Positions 32,586 to 44,170 of a DNA stretch of 64,000 nt are shown one piece after another. This stretch comes from Pollenia angustigena (lineage: Eukaryota > Arthropoda > Insecta > Diptera > Polleniidae). Under the pieces are notes generated by a model. It searched no databases. It saw nothing but the letters and a program-made list of their open reading frames with translations, and was not told where the DNA came from. The translations under genes were made by a program, and so were the position numbers. How positions within the stretch are numbered: the first letter of the stretch is position 1; each line of letters starts with the position of its first letter. Location of the stretch: the NCBI GenBank assembly GCA_930367215.1, contig OV884059.1, positions 33,037,882 to 33,101,881 of the forward strand. The letters run 5' to 3'.

Positions 32586-33541
32586 CAGTGCAACAAAATT
32601 CGGTTCATCGCCGCCAGACTACTAGTAGAGCAAATCTGCCAAATGGTTTTGAAAAGTTAGCTCGGCTTGTATTCTTAGTATATATTAACCCTCTACACTC
32701 ATTTTAAGGGGTCATTTTTGTTCTTTTTTTTTAACTTCCACACAAAAGTATACTAAAACGGCACTGAAGAGAGTTAAAATGTTCGACGAATATTTTCTGC
32801 ATCAAATTTTACTAGGAGTCTTCTAAGACCAAAAACATCTTTCCAAAAAACATCTTTCCAAATTAGACTCTTTGTCCGTAAACCATCTAATTATGTTGTT
32901 AAAATTAAATTTTCCCCTGAAATATTTAACTGCAAATTAAATGCTTTTCGAATCAGTTCACATTTGGCCAAAGCTGTCATCTATAAATAGCTCTTACTTC
33001 CTTTTAAATGCTTACTTTAATACACAATTTAGCGACCGTTCCTAAAATCCCTTTAAGACAAAAAATCTCATATGAGTGTTAAGTATCTAGGTAATATTCG
33101 GCAAAAATAACTCTTATATCAGCCGATGACTGCCTATCGTTTCCAAATTAGGTAAAATCTAGAAAATTCGTCTGTAAATACATACTTAACAGATTATAAT
33201 TTTAGGATTGATTTTATTAAATGGAACTCTTATTAAATTGTTGAATATTTCGTTTTCAAATTAGCAGTTTTTGAATTTTTTTGGAGCATATCTTCAAGCA
33301 TTAAACGCGTTTTTAGAGCATAGTTCTGGTTTTCCTGGTTATTACTTTTCAATGGAGAATTTGTTTATGTTATATTTTTATCAAGAATAAAAACTGGAAA
33401 TTAAGCACGAATAACAAAATCTTTTATTATTTTTTAATGTAATAAAAAATGGATTTTTAAAAACATAACCGTGTTATAAATTAATAAGGTCAATGTGGAA
33501 ATCCGGTTATTTGTTCAAAAACTTAGATTTTGTTGTACAGT
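32586..33541. mobile_element. Element with CACAGTG-type ends (Transib-like?)
   Basis: The left end CACAGTGCAACAAAATTCGG and the right end, inward, CACTGTACAACAAAATCTAA form an imperfect TIR. CACWRTG heptamer starts occur in Transib elements, the relatives of RAG recombinase. No 5-bp duplication could be recognised and there is no transposase. Its left third is repeated at 40.37 and 40.86 kb. Confidence 0.5.
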
Positions 33542-33732
33542 GTAATTGGACTTAAAAACACACATTTTCAGCTGAGTTTGAAAATTTCTGTTGTATGGAT
33601 AACACTCAGCATATAAATATTTTATACATTGTTAATGGATAATATCAAAAAAATAAAGTTTCCAAAAATAGGACATATACCCCTCTACGAGATCAGACCA
33701 TAAAACTTGCACTTGTTATAGTCCATAACGCA

Positions 33733-34547
33733 CACTGAAAGAATTTTCTTAGCGATACCAATGAAAAATTGCAATAAAAAGGAACCTATGCAGCGCTTCG
33801 TTGGATCAATGAAACTTGTTTCATTAAAATGTATTTAATGAAACATTACATTAGATCTATGAATATTATTCATTGGATGAATACTTTCAATACAGTAAAA
33901 AAAAAAAAATTTTTTTATATTTTTTGTTTCTTATTTTATTATTTTTTCTGTCTCTGGCGGGAATCGATCGCGCAACCTCGGTGCTGATAGACTAGCTCAC
34001 TACCAGCTAGTCTACCGGGGCACTGTAGTTTTTGAATAAAAAAACTATGTTTTTTACTCAATTAAGAGCGTAAATATGAGATTAAATTGTCCATAACAAC
34101 AATAACAACGTTGATTGAAAGTTTTTGGTTCATTACATTTTTCATTTATGAAAGCATTATTGAAATATGTTGCTTTTTTGATTTCATAAATTTAATGGCA
34201 TATTACATTAGATGTATGAAATAATTAAATCTTACATTTGTTGATTAACATTTAAAAATTTTTTTAAGGAAACTATAATTTTGTATTAATAAATGAATAA
34301 AGTTATGTTTGTATATTGTTTTTTTATGTTCCCAATTAAAATTTTTTGTTTAACTTGGACAAACTTAAGTTTTCATATATCTAATGAAAATTTTTAACTT
34401 AAATTCGAAATCCAATGAAGCGATTTTAACGAAAATACTTCATTTTAACTATGAAATTCCCTTTAGACAATGAAAATTTTCATTTACCCAAGGAAAATTT
34501 TTTATGAAAATGATTCATTAAATATATGAAGCATTTTTCTTTCAGTG
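33733..34547 (+). mobile_element. CACTG-ended element D1 (815 bp)
   Basis: It begins CACTGAAAGAATTTTCTTAG and ends GCATTTTTCTTTCAGTG, so the outer 11 bases CACTGAAAGAA are inverted. The dinucleotide CA lies outside both ends. Motifs ATGAAA/TTTCAT recur throughout. It contains a SINE segment at 33,947-34,024. The paralogue D2 (46,016-48,751, opposite orientation) shares the same layout. D1 holds one uninterrupted TGTTTGTAT at 34,306-34,314 where D2 has an insertion. Confidence 0.75.
33947..34024 (-). repeat. tRNA-like SINE segment inside D1
   Basis: Head of the SINE family (CCCCGGTAGACTAGCTGGTA; B box altered to GCGATCGATTCCCGCC). It sits at the same position in D2, so it was present before the two elements separated. 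Confidence 0.72.
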
Positions 34548-34964
34548 CACTGCTTTAATTAATTATCTTAAAATTAATGCTTTGAAGTAGTTTCCGCTCT
34601 GTACTAAGATATTTATCTAAAATTAATGGTTTAATATTAACTTTTCTGTAAAATATTCCGTGGAAAATTAACAAAATTGAAAATGAAATTTGTTTAAACT
34701 TTGTTTTTAACCCACTGTGCCTTGTAAATGATCGAAATTTTTATGCTAAATTATTTTTGAACCATTTGTACAACAAGTATTTGTATTAAATTAATGAAAA
34801 CGAAATTAGATAAATTTCCCAGGAAAATGTGAATCTTTCTATACCAGAATTCGTTGTTATTTCTATAGGGCGATTCTATTCTAGACAACTTTTAACATCA
34901 ATTTTCAAATCACACTATTTGACACTTTTTGATGCCAATTTAAATCAAAATATCTATATTTTAT

Positions 34965-35292
34965 AAATAAATAAAAATTAATCAAGCTCGAGGCCAGTGT
35001 TTTTTTGTAAATAAAAATTCCTTTTTATTTGCTTCCAATATTTCGATCTTCTTTGAAGATCATCATCAGGGATTTATTTTCCTTAAATTCAAGAACAAAA
35101 AAATACAATTATTACAAACATATAAATAACAGCTACATATATGGACAACAACCACATTGATTTTGTTTTTTTAAATTGTATGTTTACAAAATATATACAC
35201 ACTCACAGTGAATTTTTTATAAACACAAAAACTTAAAACAATGTTGTTCACACATCGACATCTAGACTTGCACTAAACTTAAAATCCTTATT
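34965..35292 (-). repeat. Left pLTR (inverted copy)
   Basis: Inverted copy of 37,343-37,670; no mismatch seen. On the minus strand it carries the hammerhead-like core at 35,041-35,069. Confidence 0.92.
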
Positions 35293-35305
35293 CTTTACAA
35301 AATCA

Positions 35306-36181
35306 TTGAATGAAAAAACTAAAAATAGACATAGGGAGAAATTTGAAAAATTGAAAGAAGCACAGAAAAAGGAACTTGAGATTAAGTTTAATAAGAAATG
35401 GTTTAGGAACTTGACGAAAACAGACATCCCTGATGATATACAGTGGATTCTCTCGCTTGGGCAGAAACATGCGTTACCAGTAACAAAAAAACAGTTTCCT
35501 ATGCTTAAATTCATAACAGATGGAGAGGATTTTATACAAACGATACAGGAAAAAGAAGACCAAGAAACAGCTAGGACGAGATTTACATCCATAATTGACA
35601 ATCACTTGAATAAGCTTCAAATAAACAACAGAGACAAATATACACTAAATATAATGGAAAAGGCAAAAAAGTTTCTAAATACGAATAAACATATTTTAGT
35701 TTTAAACGCCGATAAGGGCAATGTTACAGTAGCTCTAGAGAAAGAAGAATATGACAGGAGAATGAAGAATATTATAGGAGACATGATGACATATCAGAGA
35801 TTAAATAAAGATTTAACGAGCGGACTTCAAAAAACTAACAACGATTTAGTAGAAGAAATGTTTAAACAAAACATAATTTCGGAAAATGAAAAGAGGAGAC
35901 TTAAAACTGAAGTGGCTGTAGCTCCAAGGATATATGGGCTCCCAAAAATACACAAGGAAAATTACCCGTTAAGACCCATATGTTCATCTATCAATTCCCC
36001 ATCAAGTGAACTATGTAAATATGTAACTGTGATATTAAAAAGAATTACGGAAAATTCAATATATAATGTTAAGGATTCGGTGCAATTTAGGAATAAGATA
36101 AAAGATTTGACTATACATGACGATGAAAGATTAATTTCGTTTGACGTCGTTTCCCTGTTGAAGAAAAATGGGAGGAAATAA
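35306..36181 (+). pseudogene. Penelope-like polymerase, N-terminal and early RT part
   Basis: A lysine-rich N-terminus (EKFEKLKEAQKKELEIKFNK) precedes the Penelope N-terminal domain (KKWFRNLTKTDIPDDIQWIL; LSLGQKHALP) and the RT fingers with NADKGNVTVALEKEEY and APRIYGLPKIHK, then RLISFDVVSL at RT motif A. A deletion of perhaps 50-60 bp with a frameshift follows at about 36,160, where FPSIP-type residues would be expected, and the frame ends in LKKNGRK. The start at 35,306 is just the first ATG after the pLTR; the true start could lie upstream. Confidence 0.92.
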
Positions 36182-37347
36182 AACAGTTTACAAATATGAC
36201 AAAAGAACTATTTCTGCGTATTGTGAAATTCTGCATAAAGGACAATAGGTATTTTAAATATGATGGTAAAATATTTACTCAAAGAAAGGGTCTACCGATG
36301 GGATCACCAGCGTCGCCAATAGTGGCAGATATTGTAATGGAGAAATTGTTGGAGACTGTGTTTGAAAAGCTAGCGGAAAAACCAAAGATTTTGACGAAAT
36401 ATGTGGATGACATCTTTAGTATTGTAAAGGAAAGTGCAATTGAGGAGATAATGACAAATTTAAATAGTTTTCACCATAATATTAAGTTTACAGCTGAGAA
36501 AGAGTCAAATTTTAGATTACCATATCTGGATACCGTTGTAATCAGAGATGGGAACATCTTAAGAATGGATTGGTACCAAAAACCGACCTCTTCCGGTAGA
36601 ATTATTAACTTCTTTTCAAAGCATCCAAAAAGAGTAATCATTAATACGGCTAAAAACTTAATAATAAGAGTGTTAAATCTGAGTGACTTGGAATTCCACA
36701 AAAATAATATAAGAAAAATTAAAAACATCCTTCTTGACAACAATTTTCCTGAAAAACTCACGAATAACCTTATTCGTGACTATAAAAATAAAAATTCAAA
36801 TAGTTCGAAAGTTACTGACATACCAAAAAGTTACAAATCCCTCACATATGTACCCGAAATATCAGAGAGATTTGAAAAATCAAAATTGTTTAATGGTGAA
36901 AACTTAAGAATAGCACACAAAACGGACAACAATATCTCAAAAATATTTAGCAAAACAAAAGATAAAATTCTGAACATAGATAAATCAAATGTTATATATA
37001 ATATACCCTGTATAGGAAATTTAAATGAAAGTTGTGATAAGGTGTACATTGGAACCACTAAAAACAAACTCAAAACTAGAATCGCAGGCCATAAATCGGA
37101 TCAAAAATTAAAACTCAGTAGAGACACACCAAAAACAGCACTTGTGAACCACTGTGTCAAAAACAAACACTCGCCTGATTTTAATAATGTTCGTGTGTTA
37201 CAAACAGAGCAGAATTACAAACGTCGATATATGCTGGAAATGCTTCACATCATAGCAACAACAAAGAGTGTAAACTTTAAGAGCGACGTAGAGTGTTCGT
37301 GTGCCAATAACTACAGAGGCTTAGTAAAAAAGATCAATCTGCAATAA
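36166..37347 (+). pseudogene. Penelope-like polymerase, RT core and GIY-YIG endonuclease
   Basis: Resumes after the deletion with EEKWEEIKQFTNMTKELF. RT motif B is GLPMGSPASPIVAD; motif C is KYVDDIFSI, the two catalytic aspartates. A thumb follows (LPYLDTVVIRDGNILRMDWY, KPTSSGRIINFFSKHP). The C-terminal GIY-YIG endonuclease reads VIYNIPC ... CDKVYIGTTKNKLKTRIAGH with its catalytic arginine and a downstream HCVKNKHSPDF segment and EMLHI glutamate. The fused RT plus GIY-YIG is diagnostic of Penelope-like elements. The stop lies next to the right pLTR, which begins at 37,343. Apart from the deletion, both halves are open. Confidence 0.94.
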
Positions 37348-37670
37348 GGATTTTAAGTTTAGTGCAAGTCTAGATGTCGATGTGTGAACAACATTGTTTT
37401 AAGTTTTTGTGTTTATAAAAAATTCACTGTGAGTGTGTATATATTTTGTAAACATACAATTTAAAAAAACAAAATCAATGTGGTTGTTGTCCATATATGT
37501 AGCTGTTATTTATATGTTTGTAATAATTGTATTTTTTTGTTCTTGAATTTAAGGAAAATAAATCCCTGATGATGATCTTCAAAGAAGATCGAAATATTGG
37601 AAGCAAATAAAAAGGAATTTTTATTTACAAAAAAACACTGGCCTCGAGCTTGATTAATTTTTATTTATTT
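37343..37670 (+). repeat. Right pLTR
   Basis: Identical by eye to the reverse complement of the left pLTR. The first bases overlap the ORF end. Confidence 0.92.
37566..37594 (+). ncRNA. Hammerhead-ribozyme-like motif in the pLTR
   Basis: CTGATGA (37,566-37,572), one T, then a perfect 7-bp stem GATCTTC/GAAGATC with an AAA loop, then GAAA (37,591-37,594). Upstream AAATAAATCC and downstream GGAATTTTTATTT could form stem I. Penelope-like elements are known to carry minimal type I hammerheads in pLTRs. The extra T after CTGATGA and a weak stem III make activity doubtful. The mirror copy lies at 35,041-35,069 on the minus strand. Confidence 0.55.
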
Positions 37671-38232
37671 AAATTTCGAAAGGTCGAATAAGAACAACTT
37701 TGATTATATTTTATAATAATATAATTTTTTTTGACGTAAGCTTAAATATAAATTTGTTGTTCGCTTCGAATCATTAAGATTCATAGATTTGGCGCGAACA
37801 GAAAATTCATTGAATGTTGCACCCGTCATGGCTTAAAGAGAAAATTTCTTAATATTGGATTATATTTCTCTACGATGTTTGATTTGATAATCATCGTCTG
37901 ATATCTCATCTTTCACAATAAAAAAGAATAATACAATAAAAGTTTAAAAATTAACAGAGTTTTGTGTTTTTGTGGTATGATCTTATGAAAGTGGGCCGAT
38001 TTGGTTGCACCCGTCATGCACTTTAAAGCTCTCTCGTGGCTATTTGATAGTTTCATATAAATTCTTGTAGATAGATAACAATAGTATATAAAAAAATGTT
38101 ACCCCTTCTAGAAATAACTTAATTGCAAATGTGTTTCTTTCTATTAGTAAAAGACGTTTAAAACGTCTAAATGTTGCACCCGTCAGAATAGAATCGCCCT
38201 ATAGTCAAAACAGGATAACTTTTTCTATATCA

Positions 38233-38555
38233 GCTGCGTTCGAGAACATAAAAGTTTTTACAATTTTTTACTGAACTTTACTGCATTTTACGAAATTGCG
38301 TTCGAGTAGACAAAATACAGTAAATGTGAACACAAATTGAGAGCGTAAAGTGACAGTTCTTGTCTGAGTATTTACAAATTTTTACTGCAGAAATTTTTGC
38401 AGTAAAATTTAGTAAATCAAAAAAACATAAGTATGTTTCACAAGGTAAACAAACAAAAGTAACAAATAAAAAACATAAAAATTGTGAAATTGTGAGACCA
38501 AATTTTTCAGTTTACCCATTTACTGCATTTTACTGTGAAAGTACTCAAACGCACC
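38233..38555. mobile_element. MITE with TTTACTG repeats
   Basis: Ends GCTGCGTTCGAGAACATAAA and, inward from the right, GGTGCGTTTGAGTACTTTCA. TTTTTACTG/CAGTAAAA motifs repeat near both ends. At 323 bp it is non-coding, with TATC-like flanks on both sides but no firm target duplication. Confidence 0.6.
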
Positions 38556-40372
38556 TATCGATTGTATGGTTATTGTTTACCTAAAGTTATAATACGTGTA
38601 AATGCCATTAAGTTATTAAATATTTTATTTATTTTAATAACAACACATTTAATTAATAAATGTATTAAGAACTAATTAACTTAATGACATGTTTAACCAC
38701 AGAAACAAAAACTTCAAAAATAAAAAAAAGAATAAACAAATATAAATATTTATAAACACTTCACTGCAGATATTTGATGCATGTAGAAGTAAGTAAATAA
38801 ATAGTTATTATACCCAGGCTATAAATAGAAAGACAGCAGGAAAGATGGAAGGACAGACATCATCATCATCACCACTAAATCTCATTTAATCATTACTAAA
38901 TGAGCACTTGAAGCAATAAGCCATCAAATGAAAAGTGATCGATGATGAGTGAAATCTAATTAAACCCACGCCATGAGACCGACAAACTGGCTGACTGACT
39001 GTAAATGACTATCAACCAAGCAAACAAATAAATTGTCGATGTAATGAAAAACATCAGCACAACCACAGCATTTACCGCTGCTGGCTCTATCTACTCGTGT
39101 GTGCTCACTACCGAATGTGTTTCAAATTACAATAGAAAAGCAGAAGATAAATATCAACACATCACGACATTACAATAACAACAACAACATAAAAAGACAA
39201 TAAAAAAAAGATACATGCACATTCATTGCTTTTTAAACTATCAATGTGTGGATGTATCTGAAAGCATGTGTAAATAGGGGATTGTTAAAACCAACAACAA
39301 CGAATAAAGATACATTTACAACTACTCATTGACCCTGTAAACATTTATTACTTAAAGAATATTAAGGTTTGTTTAGAAACAACAACAAATTTGGTCCTTC
39401 CCTTAATCAGGAGGAAGGAACTCAAAATGCAGATCACTTAATAAATACTTTTATTCAGCGCTTATTTCGCGCATAACCTCAAAACATGAGATGTTTTCTA
39501 AGGTAAATCGGGGCGGTTTCACACGAATATGGGTAATTCCAAAGTGTTAAACGTGACAGTCGTACGCATCAAAAATGCAATTACATTTTAAACGACAAAT
39601 ATTTTTACGTTCTCTTAACCCTTAAATTAAAGTAATAAGAAAGCACTGCTATATATGCTAAAGTTTACGGAGGGCGCGATTCTACGTCAAAGATAATGGC
39701 AAAGGAAGTAGCGGTTCGAACGTGAAACAAATGGAAGTAGTTTTTGTGACCATGTATAAAAAGGCGTAATTCAGCGAAACCTGGCACAATTTTTTAATCA
39801 AACTACTTTCAGAATTTAACGTAGCAATGTAACATTGAAATGTCTTTGGTTTGATTCCAAAATCTTCTGTATTTTTTTTTAAGCCAAAATCTGGGTCGAT
39901 ACGTGACATTTCGAACGTGAAATTCATAATAATTTAACTGAATAATGATTAAGACAAAATAAAAATTTACCGTTAATCCGAATAACATATTTCTCTTCAA
40001 ACTCTTCCTTAGATTTTTTCGGAATAATTTTTATCAAATGTCAAATCTTTTAAGGAAGATGATATTAAAGAAAACATACAATAAAACATTCTCACAAATA
40101 AGAAATAAAGTTTGCACAACTTTGCAGTCTGATTGTTCATCTAAGTGAACAAATTTATGGGTAAATTTATAAAATTACTAATATCTAAATATTAAAATAA
40201 TCAGCTTTTATTAACTTTAAAATTTTCGGTCCCGGTGGACATTTTGACGGAAACGCCCATATGGTACAGTCAATTCTACAGACGCAGCTTGAAAATTATA
40301 GCCGCTATAAACCGTCAAAAGTCGGAAGTACATATTCAAAGACCCTTAAAATCTAATAACTTTTTTTAAATT
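38556..40372. other. No gene seen
   Basis: About 1.8 kb of AT-rich DNA without identifiable TE or exon. Simple CAACAACAA runs occur near 39,175 and 39,290. It could be host intron or intergenic DNA. Confidence 0.5.
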
Positions 40373-41060
40373 ACACAGTGCAACAAAATTCGGGTCATCG
40401 CCGCCAGCCTCAATATTTGCAACGCGAAATGAAACTAGACGATTGGTAGAGAAAATCTGTCCAAGGGTTTTGAAAAGTACGCTCGGGTTCGCGAAATATC
40501 GGCTCCTAAAGTTTTTGAATTTTTTGATAAGCTAAAATACTATTTCAAATGTCTTCAGTAGAAGTGAATCACGATTCTTTGCTTAGAATATATTAACCCT
40601 CTAACACTAATTTTAAGCGATCATTTTTGTCTTTTTTTTTAACTTCCCCACAAAAGTATACTAAAACGACACTTTAGAGGGTTAAAATGTTCCACAAATA
40701 TTTTCTGCATTAAATTTTATTAGAAGTCTTTTAAGACCAAAAGTTCGTGCCAGGTGTGTAAAACGGGTTTTCGAAATTTCGGGCATTAAAATTTTTGAAT
40801 TTTATGAAAAGGCGTTTGGTACAAGTCAAAAAATATATTAAATGTGCTTCTGAACTAAAATACTCTTCAGATGTCTTCTTAGAATTTTTTAACTCTCATT
40901 TTAAGGGGTCATTTTTGTTCTTTTTTAACTTATACACAAAAGTATTCTAAAAAGGCACTTTAGAGGGATAAAATGTTTGACGAATATTTTTTGCATTAAA
41001 TTTCACTAGGGTTCTTCTAAAACCAAAAAATCGTGCAATGTATGTAAAAAGGGTTTTCGA
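40373..41060 (+). repeat. Two partial copies of the 32.6-kb CACAGTG element
   Basis: ACACAGTGCAACAAAATTCG at 40,375 and the paragraph with ATTAACCCTCTA ... TTTTAAG...TCATTTTTGT match 32,578-32,830. A second partial copy of that paragraph follows at about 40,870-41,040, so it looks like a local tandem duplication. Confidence 0.7.
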
Positions 41061-41137
41061 AAAATTCAAAATTTTCAAGGCCCGGAGTTTCGAAAATCCA
41101 GATGAAGCTTTGAATGACTATTTCTTGTTTCCAGACC

Positions 41138-41275
41138 TGAAGAAATCACAGTAAACAAATTTTAATTAAATCAAAAATAAAATCAGTATTAATTAAAAAT
41201 TTAATCAAGTGAATTAAACTTTTAATTGATATTTTAAATGGTGCAAATTAATATTGGCAATTAAACGTCACAGAC
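41138..41275. repeat. Fragment of the TTAATTCACTTGATTAAA repeat family
   Basis: Contains AATCAAGTGAATTAAAC, also seen at 44.2-44.6, 57.64-57.73 and 61.05 kb. Confidence 0.6.
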
Positions 41276-42848
41276 TTTTCCACCCGTCCCCGTAGTTCCG
41301 ACATCGAATTTTAGTTAGGTTTATGTCTAACACGGTCTGATCCATTTGATTTATTGTGATATACTTGGGCTTATAAAATAGAGTCCTTATAATTAACACC
41401 GAATTTAAAACAAATTTTAAAGTGCGGTTTCTCAAAAGAAGCTGTTCTAAACGCAGGCAAGTGTTTAAATATCATATGGAATTTCTACTTCATTTCTCTT
41501 ATCCCAATACGGGCAGGTATATCATTATTTTTGGCGCTGTATATTTCATAAAATAACAATTTTTTTTATCTTATAACTGAAAAGAGATACGCAATACGTT
41601 AAAAAAAGCAAAAAAAGTTGTCCATAGTTCTGCAATTGCTGAAAGCAGCTCTTTATATTTCCTAAACGAACTTTGTTTGGAAATGTTTAGTTAAAAATAG
41701 TTCTGTAAGCCGTTACTTTTTTGAAAAATTAATTTCATCATTCGGATTCCGCAAGTGGATATAACAACATTTTAAACATTAATTTAGGGCTACGCTCTTC
41801 TATGCAACTTTTTGTCGCGCACCCCAACATCACTTGACAGTCTCAACATTTGAGTGTCAAATTTGTGTCTATTGTTAAAATTAAATAAAATACCAAACAT
41901 GTTCGCTATCTTTGTTCTTTGTACCAGTGTTGGTACTTTTAAAAAGGGTGTCGTTCTTTCGTTTATCTAAAACAATCTTAAAATTGGTTTTTGAACAACA
42001 AATTTCAAATTTCAAAGCCCATTGCTGTGTTACATTTGCGCTGTTACGCAGTGTGAAAATGTCACAATAAGATCGATAAGATAACTTAACGTGATTTAGG
42101 TCTGCACTGACATGATGGCAGGCGTATAAGAGGGTTTTAGTTTTCACACACACACACACCGGCAGACGCACACACACTCAAACCCACACATGAACATACA
42201 CACTTTCCTGCTGCCTCTTTCAACTACAAGTACTGGCTTTTTAACTGAGATTTGCTACTCATATTGCACACTTAACACATCTATTAGTTTATTTTCAAAT
42301 TTTGGTTTATAATCACAACAAAATACAAAATAATTAAATGCCGATTTTGCACAATAATAAATGGCCCTGCTCTTCTGCCAACAATCTGACTGGTAAGGAG
42401 GAAAGTGCTACCCCCTCTACAAAAGGACACGTGTGCGACAAGCGACATTAGCATTAAGACTTAATTTAAGTGTTATCAGAGCAAACAAATCTATTGGTAT
42501 GTATGCCAAGAGCAAGAACAAATAAACCAGAGTAAGAGAGAGAGAGAGGAAGTGGAGCTCTCTCTGGTGTGGATAGTAAATCAAAATTTTTTATCATACA
42601 CTTATTACTCAGGCAACGCAGTTTAAATGGCTCATTTCTTTGTCTTACATTTTGGAAATACTTTTCCAGATTTTAGAAACGTTCATTTTTGCGTCTTTTC
42701 TGTGTCTTATAGAGAGCCAACATTTTTCAAGTTAGCATTGGGCACAACTGTAACAGTATCGCAGAATCTTCCAAAGTTATACAAAATTCTGAAAGAAAAA
42801 CAAATTATTTTGATCTTCTTTTGATTTTTTATTTTGAGAAAAGTCTTA
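41276..42848. other. No gene; microsatellites
   Basis: CA-rich tract at about 42,147-42,180 and an AG run at 42,536-42,549. Otherwise unremarkable. Confidence 0.5.
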
Positions 42849-43327
42849 CAGCCGTATTCATAACAAAAAGTTAGCCACAGTTTGTACACTACGTACAACG
42901 AGCTGCTTACTAGAATGCCGATTAAGCTTAGCAGCTTGTTGGCACAGAGTTAATTCATAACGAACTTTTCTCCATCTGCCAACTTTTAATAAATCAACTC
43001 TGAATTTGTATGATGCCACATTGTATTACCCAAAAATGCAACACGATTTGCATTAATCATCGCTGAATTTGTAATTTTTTCCTTTTTTTTTTTGTTTTTC
43101 CCTTCACATATAAAAATTTTAAAATCAAAATAAATTAAGTAAAAGAGAGTAAATTAAAAAAAAACCAACAAAATTGTTTGACATTAAACGGCTGTTTTTC
43201 ACAAGTTGGCAAACGTTTCGCAGCTCGTTAACAAGAGTTTAGCAAATCGTTAGCCAGAGTTTGGTAAGTGTATTATGAATAAACTTTTTGCTAATTGTAT
43301 GCCAAATTTTCATTATGAATACGGCTG
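42849..43327. mobile_element. PIF/Harbinger-like MITE, exact 15-bp TIR and TTA duplication
   Basis: CAGCCGTATTCATAA at the left and its exact inverted copy at the right, with TTA at 42846-42848 and 43328-43330. It is 479 bp and non-coding. The TTA duplication and TIR support PIF/Harbinger. Confidence 0.85.
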
Positions 43328-43330
43328 TTA

Positions 43331-44170
43331 AACTTTAGAAGTCTTATTCATTTGACATCATCAGACTTTTTTGTCCGTTATGACAGCATCATCTGTGGTA
43401 GAGTCAAACGACTTGGGTTCTGTAACATCAGGTTTTTTATTTTCTTTAGATTTCTGTTTGCCGTAGAGGCAGCTTTTGTTCCATTTGCCTCTTTGGAATT
43501 GTGGTTTTCGATATCATCATTCTTTTTCCTTACTTTATCGCAATTTGTTATCGAAATCTTCATTAAGGCGAAAGATCAGCCCCCACTAGCCCGGTGTCGG
43601 CAATTTTATCAAAGTCACATTTTGGTTCAACAGATATTTTCATGTTATTTTAAATATAACTTTGCGAACGACCCACATGTCTTAAAGATGAACTATGATC
43701 AAGAGCAGCCCTTTGCTCCTTAAAAGAGCAAAAGGAACATAAATCCAAATTTCTACCCATGTGTGTTGGTAGCGCGGTTGGTAAACCTCGTGCTAAAACC
43801 ACCGTACTTACGTCAATATTTCGCATCAATCTCGGCGATTTTCCTTTTGCTGATGGCGCTCCTTTTGATAAAGGTACCACTCATTTTTTTCCTCCGCCAC
43901 TTCCCGCTACCGTTTTCATTAAACGAGCTTAAATCTTTTGTATTGGAGGTTGTAGGACGTTCCTGGTTTTGAGGTAATTTTGTTACTTTTTTAAAGATTT
44001 CCCATTTGGTTCTTTTAAATTATCTTCATCACAGTAAAAATTGGATCATATAATCCCTTAAGCCTTTAAAAGTGTTTTAATTTAGATAGAAATATACCAC
44101 AGAAACGCGTTGCTTCTAAGACACAATCCTAAGAGCCAAAATTTTTTTTATACTCCTGATTCCCAAAAGA
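43331..44170. other. No supported gene; possible coding relic on the minus strand
   Basis: Minus-strand frames at 43,880-43,650 and 43,563-43,378 are slightly protein-like (Lys/Asn-rich, for example NCDKVRKKNDDIENHNSKEA), as from an old gag or host exon, but with stops and no recognised domain. Confidence 0.25.

Larger units (their letters stand above)
34965..37670 (+). mobile_element. Penelope-like retroelement with inverted terminal pLTRs
   Basis: A central RT plus GIY-YIG coding region is bracketed by two 328-bp repeats in inverted orientation (34,965-35,292 and 37,343-37,670). They have equal length and look identical base for base by eye. Penelope-like elements often carry such repeats (pLTRs), in tandem or inverted. 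The element sits inside the 34,866-38,202 TIR element. An internal deletion breaks the ORF. Confidence 0.94.
34866..38202. mobile_element. TIR element carrying TTGCACCCGTCA repeats, split by a Penelope-like element
   Basis: The ends TATAGGGCGATTCTATTCT and AGAATAGAATCGCCCTATA are exact inverted copies. Internally, TTGCACCCGTCA occurs three times (about 37,817, 38,004, 38,173). After removing the Penelope-like insertion, about 630 bp of non-coding DNA remains. The TA-containing ends would fit a TA duplication; the superfamily is not identified. Confidence 0.68.

Noticed and set aside
34965..37670. LTR retrotransposon or retrovirus-like provirus
   Set aside because: Flanking repeats are inverted, there is no gag, protease or integrase, and the RT is fused to GIY-YIG: Penelope-like.
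43352..43972. Membrane-protein-like genes on the plus strand
   Set aside because: Hydrophobic frames are complements of Lys/Asn-rich AT DNA; no start context, domain or conservation visible.
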